Source of the DNA: Ascidia mentula
Lineage: Eukaryota > Chordata > Ascidiacea > Phlebobranchia > Ascidiidae
Length of the DNA stretch: 64,000 nucleotides
Direction: 5' to 3'
Assembly (NCBI GenBank): GCA_947561715.1
Contig: OX387203.1
Span: forward strand, 8,556,001 to 8,620,000
Positions 49,829-61,000 of this stretch are shown here, in pieces; positions within the stretch are counted from its first letter, which is position 1; each line of letters opens with the position of its first letter. Under the pieces are notes generated by a model. The model had not been told where the DNA came from, did no database searches, and saw only the letters and a program-made list of their open reading frames with translations. Made by a program: the position numbers and the translations under genes.

Positions 49829-49988
49829 GTTGTAGGAACTGTGATATTTCCAAAAACACAAAATTCACAATTTCCGTTTGTGCGCTCACAAAAAAATCTC
49901 AAGTTTTATATCTTCAAGAGCGTGAACTTGTATTTCTGCATGACTGGGATGTTTTTGTGTCACTGTTCATGTTTGTAATGAACATGTA

Positions 49989-49994
49989 AATAAA
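49989..49994 (+). terminator. Polyadenylation signal AATAAA
   Basis: Canonical hexamer 161 bp after the hnRNP stop codon on the same strand, in the sequence CATGTAAATAAAATACAG. It is the likely end of the hnRNP transcript. Confidence 0.6.
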
Positions 49995-50692
49995 ATACAG
50001 CCATTGGGCTGTTGATAAAGGAGTCTTCTCATAACATTCATAGCCTGTTGCTAACAAAAGAAAACTGAAATCAGGGATTCACAAATTGTTCATTACTCTC
50101 TCATTTGTGGTTGCAAACAAAATTTTAGGGGGTTACGAAGCTCAAGAAGGGGCAATTCTGCACACTTGTTGGTTTTCAGGCTGCAAATACAGGGATCACA
50201 TTGAAATATTTGTTAGTAAGGTTCAATGATAGAATTCGATTTGATAAGCCCTAGTGTTTAAAGCATATAAATGGATCTTCAAACTTGTTGAGAAGTGACC
50301 CAGCTTCTTCACATATTGCATAAACCAAACCCACACAATAAAAGAGCATTATGTATTGTACCATGATATGATTGAATGAACACTACTGCAGAACAAACTG
50401 GGCGATGAAATAATAGACAGCTAAAAAGATATGTAATACAAGAAGCACATATTCAGTTATGGGTATAAACAAGTTAAATGAAAACCAACCGGTAAGTTTG
50501 AGTTAACGGAAAACAGATATATAAGACAACAGTTGACAATCCAGGTAACAATTAGCAATTGCATCACGATTAAAACAAAGAAAGTTTAACAAAATTCGAT
50601 TACACTTTGAATCAATTGCTTAAAATTACATAACAGAAGGTAAAATGTTGCAGCACTCTTATGAGACAAAATTGGTGATTGCTCACAAAACT
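49995..50692. other. Convergent intergenic region, hnRNP and nurim
   Basis: No gene or repeat recognised. It should include the 3' UTR of nurim on the minus strand. Confidence 0.5.
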
Positions 50693-52343
50693 TCAAAAAT
50701 TTGCCCCTTTGTTGCCCATCTGCTGAAGTGAATACTGCTTACGTTCATGCATTTTCTTCAGGTAATCATAATCTTCCATAGTAAGTCTTGATGAGTGAAG
50801 CAAGTACAATGTAAATGCTGCAAACGCAAAAGGTTGTGTCTAGGTTTATAGGCATATAATGATAGTGCAAGGCCATCTACATGTGACCTCGCCAATAAGT
50901 ATCATTATGAAATTATTAAATCATCGTCAATGCAATGAATTGTTTCATAAAATTTTAACCACAAAACAACTTAATGTGTAAACTTGGTTAAAAGAACAGA
51001 TCAAACAGCAAACCCAAGTGCTGGCACTTTTTAGGCAAATATTAACTTACTTGACGCCAAAAGAAAACGGTCAATTGTCATACAAGGCACCACCCAAAGA
51101 ACCAACAAAAAGCCTGAGATCACTGGGTGTCTCATATTGCTGAAAAAATGCTTTGCACACTCGGACTTGTCAGGCATGGGATTTGTGGGACAAGACTGTA
51201 TATTCCATATCTGATACAAAAACAGGGTCATTTCATATTCCTTAGATAACCCCTATCCATCCTTTTCAAATTTTTGTGGGTTATTGCTGTTACAGAAATG
51301 GAACATTTAAGTACTGATGATGAACACTGTATGAGTTCGAAATGTCTACCAGCATTATGATGAACAATATACATGACAATTCTAATGTACTAATTTTTTT
51401 TAAGCACAAAATGTTTGATAACTTACTTGCTTGCAACCGATCAACTCAGAAAAGTCAAGAACAAATATGCCCAGAATGGTCATAAGCCATCCGACCAGGT
51501 GGATAACTTGGCAAGTGCCAACAAACATATCATGTTCTTTCTTGTCCCAAACTAGGGGTAGTTGGGTTGGAGTGATCACAGTCCAATTGTTTATGATTTC
51601 CTTCATACAAGTATATACCCATGTTGGTTTTATTGTTGCTATTCATGTTATACTGGATCATGTACAATGGTTCACACATTTTAATTGTTTTTAATACCAT
51701 GACCAGTTTTTGTTTAGTTCAATGGAAATTAGTTTAATTACTTTTGAATTTGGTCAGCAAATAGGAAGCACAGGCAAATGAAACATGTAAGCAAAGCGGA
51801 GCAAATAAATAATATGCAAGATCATCTACAATAGTCACACCAAGCTGCACTGATCTGTTTGCAACTCAAACGATTGGAAATTACATAGCCTACCAGTAAC
51901 CATTTATATATTCATATAAATTGGAGAATTGATTGAAGCTGGATGTTCTCTCAGTAAAATTTTAGAGGTATTAACTCAACTTACCTGCAGTGTTGCGCTG
52001 GTAACACAAATGTAGAGGGTTCGGTACAGTGGACCAAGATTTAAGTTTGCAACCAACTTTTTTATCCCTTCCTTGGATAAAATTGTATGCGAAAACATAA
52101 ATATAAAAACATAGAAGATGTTCCACATAAGGGCAAGTTTTGAATCATCTAAACATAAGAAAATTGTGTTTTGTGGGTCAATATCCGCACAGGTTTTATC
52201 AACATACATTTGTCTATTTGATTTCCATTCAGGTATCCATTGTTATTTATAGAGAGAAAAAGAATCAGATTAAAAACTGAGTTGATCAGATAACAGTATG
52301 AACATGCATTGACAACAAGGAATCCAAAAGTTTTCAGATACAT
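50693..52343 (-). CDS. NRM: Nurim, inner nuclear membrane protein
   Basis: Multi-pass protein of the inner nuclear envelope, related to isoprenylcysteine methyltransferases but of unclear enzymatic role. Five exons on the minus strand: 52343-52208, 52148-51985, 51600-51427, 51210-51051, 50817-50693. Product 252 residues (human 262). Recognised by LALMWNIFYVFIFMFSHTIL in the second exon, LVWDKKEH, VIHLVGWLMTILGIFVLDFSELIGCKQ, the family signature NMRHPVISGFLLVLWVVP, and LTMEDYDYLKKMHERK near the end. Intron 1 is only 59 bp. The UTP23 gene lies 580 bp upstream in the same orientation. Confidence 0.92.
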
Positions 52344-52922
52344 TTTTTATGTCATTTTAAACCTATGTCCACAATACCTGAAATACAAGGAAAAAACTCT
52401 AGATCAATTTTTTTATGTTGCACAGTGGCCTCAATTTACACAACATTTTTTCCATATAAACACACTTGGGCAATTGTATTATGGATGCATCGAATCAACA
52501 AACAAATTTCCACAAAAGTACAGTAAAACAGAAAAAAAGTGATCATGAAAAAGTCCAATCTCCCCACAGAAAACACCCTCTTTATCGTAAGGTCTTCATC
52601 TTTTACATCTTGTTACATGTGTTGCATCAAGCAAATCACATCATCACAACTGATAACAAAAACAATAACAATAAATACAAGATTTTGTTGCGCTTGTTAA
52701 TTTTTTTTTTATGCTGCATTTTAATGCTGATGCTGCCATGCATAAATAAATCAACTCAAAAATTTTTGCTGGCATAATCTTCCTGCAGTTCAATATCTAA
52801 CCATGTTATGCTCTTTATCATTTTGGGAAAAAATCTTATACCAGAAGAGCTTTTTGAGTTAATTCTCCACGTATATTAAAAATTTACATAGGCATGTTTA
52901 TCTTCCTACAAAATCATACCAA
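52344..52922. other. Short spacer between UTP23 and nurim
   Basis: 579 bp between the UTP23 stop and the nurim start. Nothing is recognisable except AT-rich stretches. It must hold the UTP23 3' UTR and the nurim promoter, or a trans-splice site if the two are cotranscribed. Confidence 0.5.
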
Positions 52923-54437
52923 TTATTTAAGTTTCTTTTTCTTTTTACAAGACAACGGATTTGGACCCTTTGACCTTTTTCGTTTTCCAACCCTTTTGGT
53001 TTTTTGCTGCACAACAATTTTTGCCTCCTCTTTCATAGCTGACAGCACTGCCAGTTGATCTTTGGACATTTTTAGTTTTCCCTTTTATCAATAATAAATA
53101 TTAGGCCATAAAAACTATGTTTATATCAAGTAATTATTACTTACTTGGTTAAGGCCTCTCATAAAATTATTTGTAGCCTTAGAGGGTTTGTCCAGAAGAA
53201 TGCTCATTTGGTAAATGTACAGTATTGGCATGCCGGGTACAGATCTGGCATACTTTGTTAAATTGGAATCCTAAATGATAAAGAAATGACTTAACCAGAC
53301 AAAACATATTGTGGCCAAGGTGTACTGGAGCAAAACTTTGCATTTTCATTCTTATCTCCACCGTAATCAAACAACACTAAGAAAATGCATGATCTTGTCC
53401 TCTAATTGGCAATCTTAGCGATCATATATTGGCATAAAAGTCCATTGCATAGTAGATATACTAAATTCTCCCGCGTTATTTGTATTTATTTACAACTATT
53501 ACAACAAGTTCAAACCTGTGTTGCAATGAAGTATTTTGATTCATTGCTTTCTCCAATCATGGACTTCAAGCACTCATAAGCTGGCATTGGTGTTTTATGC
53601 GTGCAATATTTTTTCGGGAAGCTTTGAGCAATTGCTTTGGCACCATGCATTTGTGAACCAAGCAAGTCTAGTTCAGCTAATACACACCTTGAAGCAAACC
53701 AGGGTAATACGTTGGTAACATTCCGGATTAGAAATATTGTAATTTGTATATAGGACTTTTATTCAGCGAAAGTAAATTGCACGGACAATGTGCAGACTTT
53801 TAGACCATTTTTTAGATGGTAATGCACAAACGAATTGTTTTTGCACAGATTATCAGTAAATTTTAGCAACATTTTTTTCAAACTGGTAACACTTAGAACA
53901 AAAAACGTATATACTATTTGAACCAAATTTTAAACACCATTACTATTGTGATAAAAACTATGGATTAAATATAAAAAACTTGTGTATAGTTCTAGAAAAA
54001 TATTTTAATTGGTTTGCAGGCTAACTGCCTTGCGGCACTTAAAGCAGTTATTACATCATGAAGTACTTTTGTGCACTTTGACATGTTTTATGTCAATTCA
54101 ACAAAATGTGACCCTTTGGTATCACTGTCACAAGTACATATGTAAACACAAAAATATCATAGTTTTGGTATAGCCTAACATACTTGGTAGTGAAGCATTG
54201 CACTGGGGAACCCAGGTACTTGGACAGTTGATCATGAATGAATACTTTATTTTTATGAGCAGCTTGAGCGAATGTTCCATCAATTAAGACTTGGTAAGGC
54301 TCGTGGATTCTAATAATCAATAAATTTTATTAAATTACATTTAACTGGGTGTTTCATATCAATCATGGTACTTACTTGAATGTGTTCTTGAACATGGACA
54401 AAATGTGCTTGGCTTGCTTTTGCCGTTTGATCTTCAT
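52923..54437 (-). CDS. UTP23: UTP23, small-subunit processome PIN-domain protein
   Basis: Nucleolar factor needed for early cleavages of pre-rRNA and release of snoRNA. Five exons on the minus strand: 54437-54376, 54309-54184, 53687-53516, 53270-53145, 53081-52923. Product 214 residues (human 249). The start MKIKRQKQAKH is diagnostic. It is followed by EPYQVLIDGTFAQAA, the Cys/His zinc-binding set (CFTTKCVL, KKYCTHK, YECLKS), YFIATQDSNL and a very basic tail with GPNPLSCKKKKK, all family signatures. A PIN-like fold is known for the family. The tail is shorter than in human. Confidence 0.94.
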
Positions 54438-55077
54438 CCTTGTTTTTGACACAAATCCGCCTTTTTACGTTTTATGTTAGTCACTTGCGAACAGAAGAAG
54501 AAAGAATTAGTAGCACCAGTGCCCCACTTCTGACGCAAACAAACCGTTTCCGCTATTTCGTGCAAACTAAAACAATTGGATGCAATAGAGGCAAAACAGG
54601 TCTAGCCAAAATAGAGTTGCTCAGAAATGACATACATGTGAAGTTGTGAACATGTGCGACACAGCAGCAGGACCTGTCAATCATCTTTTCAAACTCTGAA
54701 AAATATACCCTGAGGGGCCGCCCCGCAATAAACCAAAAAAAATACAAAACCCTCTTTCGCCATTTAATAATTATAATTTGATTGCTATGGACTGTGAAAG
54801 AATTGTATGTACAGCCTGTAATATTTCATATAAGGACCTAAATTTCAAACTGAAAAAGTTTTTTTTTGTTGGACTTTCCGAACCCTTGCTCGTTTAGAGG
54901 GCAACATCCTCATATTCTGCGAAATCACAAAAATGGCACCAACTGCCTTTAGGATTGCTTGCTCTGCTATATATCAAACGAAAAGAGGCAGCCTATAATC
55001 ATTGTTATTCAAAGCGAGCAACACAATTGTACAACAACCGCAACAAAAAAGCACGCAATACCATACAAAATTTCCGC
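54438..55077. other. Spacer between neuroligin stop and UTP23 start
   Basis: No gene recognised. It contains the UTP23 promoter region and the neuroligin 3' UTR. A possible ATTAAA on the minus strand lies about 310 bp after the neuroligin stop. Confidence 0.45.
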
Positions 55078-58000
55078 TTAAAGCTTAGTAGTGACAGAAC
55101 GAAGCATCGCACTTGTCGATGGCACAAGGGCACTCGCTCCGGTAGGTGGCGCTGACAAGCCGTCGGAGATGCGTGGACGGGGAAGGCTAGCTGCCCACGC
55201 AGGGTGGTCATACGCTCCATGCGTTAGATTCAGCGCCGATCCAGCGACTCTTGATCCCGCTGATGGACAGAAATTCTGCGCCCCTTTCGAAGATCGTGAT
55301 CTGGGAAATTCTGACTCAGCGTCTTCGTGAACTGGTTGTTGTCGGAGGTCAAACTCTCCACGTTCGTAGCAAACGCCCAAAGCGGAGTGGCAGCGAATCG
55401 GGTCTGGATAACGCTGGAATCTGCTGCTCGATTCCCCACACTGTGGCGCACCTCTTATAGCTTGGTGGTAACTCTGCCTCGATGGAAAAGGTAAGGTCTG
55501 CCGCTCGCCTGCGCCTTCAACTCGATTCCAGTAGCTTGGAGGAGCATCGTTGCAGTCACCACAGTTGTTGATGAACGCCACATCGCTGATCGATCCGACG
55601 CTAGATGCCTCAGTCATAGCTCCGTCGCCTCCCTTGCGTGGACTGATAGACTTGAAATGCAGGCAGCTCTGATGGGAAGATGTTTCAGTGCAGGAATCGC
55701 GGGGCTTTTGCCTTGAGAGAATGTTACTGCCATCGTTCTTGGCGTTGGAAAACGGCACCAACTGTTCCAGCGGTGCCGAAGCGCCGGACACTTTGGCTCC
55801 TGGCGGCAAGGTCGCCATTCCGTTGCTTTTTGGAATGCTGTGAGTTTTTTCGGTGCTCACTTCAGGTTCGGACTGAACGCACGATTCCAACGTGGTGTTC
55901 GCGCTGGCCAAGGACTTTGCGTTGCGAAAATTTGAGCCTTCGTGTTGTCTGTATGCTTTCAGTTCCGATTGTAGCTTCTGTAATAGAAAACAGCAGATTG
56001 TCACGTACAAGGCCGCGGTATTAGAATCAGGCGAAAAATAAGTTTGAAAACAATTCGTTCTTCTTATATATAAGCATATAGAAATGCGTGTCAAATCGTT
56101 TTCTCGTGAGTATTTGTGTCCGAAAGTTAAAACTAATATTTGTCCTTCAGACATAGGGACGATTTTCATACGGTAGATGTATAGGTTCATAGTACATGAC
56201 CGTATTTGTTAAGAGGAACGGTCCCACTGTTAATTATCGATTATATGTATGATATATGTATTAATAAAATAAAGAAGTTTAAACGGTGCGGGAAACCGTT
56301 TTTGTAGGTCATATGAGATTGTATGGAGGGTAAGGCATTTGCGGTAAAACCACTCATTTTGAAACCAAACAATTATGTTCATGAGCTTCCTTTGGACAGT
56401 CGGCCCCCTAGAAATGTATGGGCCCTTGTGCGCCCTTCTCTTGGGGCCAGCTGATCTTTTGAAAATTTATGTTCTAGTCGGTATTGTAATTGTACATTTC
56501 TAATGGTTTCTGTGAGCTGCTTACATATGGCCAATGTTTCGACCTACAAGGTCTCGTCAGTGCAGTTTGGTGGAAACAGGGGCCATCTGTATACAGCTCA
56601 CTGAAATCATATATTATTGGCTCCACTTGCTTATATATAATTCTAATGGTGGTAAACTCTACCTCAATTCGAAACTTGTCGCGTTCCTTGTGGTAGGAAA
56701 CAACAGCGAATGCGATGATGTTTACGAAGAGAAGAACAAACCCCACGGCCAGAGTGATGCTGAGTTGAAGGGAAAGTCCCCCTCCGTCCGTTGAGTTGTC
56801 GTTTCTGTCCGTCATAAATTTAAGAGACTCCATGCTAATTCTACAAGGTTGGAAATTGAATGATTGTGTATAAACTGAAAAAATCAATCTGGCGGACAGC
56901 CCTTTAGGATGTTTAAAATCAGAAAAATATATTTCGCCCTCTAAAGGGCATCATGAGTTTCTGCGGAATGCAAAACTCAGAAGCAACGAAAAAAAGAAAG
57001 TTTAAAATACTGATTTTTCATCTGTTGAATGATTATTTGAAGGAATTGGTAATTTATTCAAATAGAATAAGAATTGATGATGCCCAATAAAGCGAAACGT
57101 GTATTCTGAAAATAGAAGCGTTGAAACAAAGTTATTAGAATATTATTTTAAATATAGTCATTTTTATAATTGACGAAGCCACAGGCCTCAGTTTTGATCC
57201 GACATGGGAGGAATATTTGCAGAAAGTGGTACGGTGACATTCTACATACATATTATCACGAAATACCGATCGGCATCGTCAGTGTCACTTTACCATACTC
57301 AAAACACTATGGTTTCACATACTGTTCAAATTCTTGGTTGATCTCTCATGCGACTTTTCATTAGTGCGACTAAACTTCGCTTACTTGTTTGGTTTAAATG
57401 GAACCACGCGTTTACGAGGAGATGAGGAGTTGCTGAATGACGACACACGTGGTTTGTCGGTATCGTCTGGTGGGTACATGTCACATGCAACGGCCCCGCA
57501 ACTGGTCTGCAAAAGTTGTACGTTCATCCTCTATAGTAGCGTTTCATAACCAACAGGCTTTGCAGGGTTACCATACACCATACATGTTTGCTTATTTTCA
57601 CAAGCATGTGTCTCCGAAAATGCAATTGTGCTTATTTCTGAGAAACGAGCTTATTTTGGACGTGCGTGCTTCAAAAATACAGAGTATTGGTCATGGCGCG
57701 GTGCTGGACGTTTCAAAATTGACCATGTCCATAAACGGTCAACCATTCTGACTAAAAATTAGTAATATTCTCAAAATTGGACGGACTTCGGACACAAATC
57801 CGATATTTCGGCTTTATAAAACAGGGCTCTTTTTTTCAGTCCATTTTTAAGGCAACCCTAAATTTTTTTTTTTATCTATTGGTCACAGAGCTGAAAGAAA
57901 GTATGAACAGCAAAATATATTGAAAAAAGTATACGAGAAGTGCATATTATTGCCAGGTGGTTGTCTGCCTTCAACGAATCAGGTCTTTAGACTACATTAA

Positions 58001-61000
58001 AGGGGTTTTCCACAATAATCTAATGTCTAAACAATATCTATCACAAGAAATCTGAGCAAAAAATGATTTTGTAACGAAAATGCCGTCGCAACTTACTCCT
58101 GTCATCCTGGGCACAAACGACCTCCAGAATGCAACTTTCTGGGCCCGGTAGTGGCTCTCCACTGCCGGAGTGGTTGATATTTTAAGATGCCGACGGTCGC
58201 TTCTGTAGTACCGAGGCCATTCTATCGCCCGGAAGAAATGTTTTCCTATCCCGAGGAGGAATTGTGCTTCTTGTTTTTTCCCCACCATCGGATCCCTGGT
58301 TAAAGAAAACAAAAAAGATATTTTATTTTTTTTACCACACTGGGATTTGAACCCTGGATCTCCTGGTCACGAATCCCGATCAGGTTTTCTTCTTAGCATG
58401 GGTAGGGTGCTTGACCGACGTTGTCAATGTAATGATATTTTTATTTAGTGAGCTACAGATAGGACCACTGTTGCGAACTTACCCGTTAGTTGCAAAATTT
58501 GCCCAGTATGTCATCATGGCAGTGGAAATTATCTCGTCGTTCTTCGTAAAGTTGTAGGGGAAGAGGGAGTAGCCATTTGTAAGCAGTGGTGCGCCGAATA
58601 CGAAGGGAAGCTCTTCGCCATGTCCAGACTTTACCCATGCTCGGTCGATACCGGCGCCTTTTGGAAAGAAAAGCACCAAAACGAATTAAAATCCGGTAAT
58701 TCGCATTGCGCTGCGCACGGGCTTCGAGCAATCGATTGGTCCAACGTTGTACGCGCGCCATAATTTCTTTTTATTAATGCCGCGCCGTCTAGGGGTGTTA
58801 TTGTTTATCGGAAGGCTCTTCTTGGCCCAAAATCGAAATTGACGTCCATCATACTGCATTATTGAAGATTTCGTAGTCAGGCCGTACTCTGCTATATTGG
58901 CCCAACAGTTTTATTGAAAACCAGTCGATTTGCGATTTTGCATATATATTGCCTAGATAATTTTTTTTTTAAATATTGTGGGTTTTTTAAGCCTTGCTAT
59001 CGACTACATCTTTGTGTACCATTAGTATGTTACAAAGACATTTTCAATGAACCACTGACCTATTTGAATATAACTTAATAATCTGTTCTTCTGGCACATA
59101 TAAAAAACGTTGTTGTATAACAATGATGCTGAGTAATGCTCATTACCCTGAGGAAGCCTTGTTGTATAACAGGCGAAACGTCGGAATAAAGTTACGTTTT
59201 TTATATGCCAGAAGAACAAATTATTAAGTTACAATATGCCTGGAAGCAACAGGAACGTTATATTTGAATATGTTAATGTATAAACTATTTGAATGGGTTT
59301 GTATATAATAACTCGTTTTTGAAATTAGAGCCTTTCCATAGTTTCTTTAACCGGACTCATTTTGCCGATTTAACCGCTTTATAAATTGAAGGTCCAGCAC
59401 TTGAAAGGGTCCGGCAGTTTTCCAGAGAAACTAAAAAAGGCCACCAAAGAGATTTTGTTTGACCGGTCCTATATTGCTGTTCTACAAGCCGTGGTATAGT
59501 TACAAAAACAAAAAGTTGTTACCTGGTTGATGGTAAAAAGTATAGAAATATGCTGCGTGTTTGAGGTCGCTCTCAATCTCAGCAACTTGCACTGCTGGTT
59601 CTACCCATTGTCGATCTGTGTAGAGATCCATCAACGATCGTTTGAGAAGATCGGGGTTCCTCCTGTAAATTGTTGTGGGTTGTGTTGTTGTATAGGCGTG
59701 TCAGAAGGGTGAAACAAACTTGGAGCCAAATACTTTAAACAGGAAAGCCAAAGCTATATTATGCTGTCAAACATTGTTGTTTCGAACAATTTGTAATATG
59801 TACCGATGATGAACGCAGCAAGTGCACGAAACGTCTACCAACAATGTTTAACAGCAAAATAGCTTTGGCTTTCCTGTTGTAAACCGACACACTTCCCCCA
59901 AAAAGCTTTGGATGTAAATGTATGTACTATGCGTGGAGCGCTTTTGTAGGTATAATAACCATAGCCCAATTAAATATTACGAGAATAAACGTACGTAAAT
60001 ATCACAATAACAGAATGTATATTAACTGTACTGGAAAGCGGAACCTATTTTGGTAACGTGTACTTGGAGAGCGGAGTTTCTGGCATGCTTTTCAAACATA
60101 CTGTCAACTGAAGTATTCATGCGATTTTGACTTTTTTATCATTTTTGTTGACAAATTAAATAAAAACAACACCAAAGTAGCGAAACCAGTACAATATACT
60201 TACTGGTCGTTCCAGTTTGTGTACATAAACTGCACCACGTCTTCAACCGAACTCAACTGGACGTTTTCCTGGTCGTAAAAAGCGTCTACATACTTCTTCA
60301 CATCAATGGCAAAATCCTTCGGCTGGTATATGGTCTGTGCATTGCGACCGCCTCCAGCAGCCTTTCGTCCGCCAGTGAAGAGCTCTGGAGATACGTTAAG
60401 GCGCTCTTGTACGTAGCCGAACCCTTCTCCTTGTGATACTCCAATCATCACCTGAAAAGGCTTTAAATATAGTACAGCTCTGTGGGGCTGACTGGAAATT
60501 TACAAAAGGCTGTGTAGTATTTGTATGCAGTCTTGGCTGCGAAGCCTGTGAACCTTATGATCATGTATACGATAGCTGAGATCGCCAAATATGAAGGGCC
60601 TGCACAGTGGGGCGATCCTGCGCGCTTGCTATGCAAAAGCATGGTATTACTTGCGTTGTTTGTATTAGGTGTTGACTATAGGGCTTTGCCGAATATTTCA
60701 TGATCAAATGCAAACTGAGCACCCCGAAACCCTTTTTCACGCAGTGCAATATGCATCTCATATGAATAGTAACAGTAAATTCCTATGGGAATTTTGGGCG
60801 TTACTCGAGCGACGAATACAACTTCGGTGGAATAACAGCAACGAATTCTATTTCCATGCGGCTGGGGCCGATCGATTGAAGGTTCTTGGAAAAATGTCAA
60901 AAGACTGACGAAACAATTTCGCGCTTGGTCTGTGAGAACTCTAATTTGCGCCGAGGAAACAAAATTACAGACGGAGCTGATGCAAAAATTCGCTACTTCG

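Noticed and set aside
54955-55460. Short ORFs on the plus strand
   Set aside because: They are shadows opposite the neuroligin tail exon and its 3' flank.
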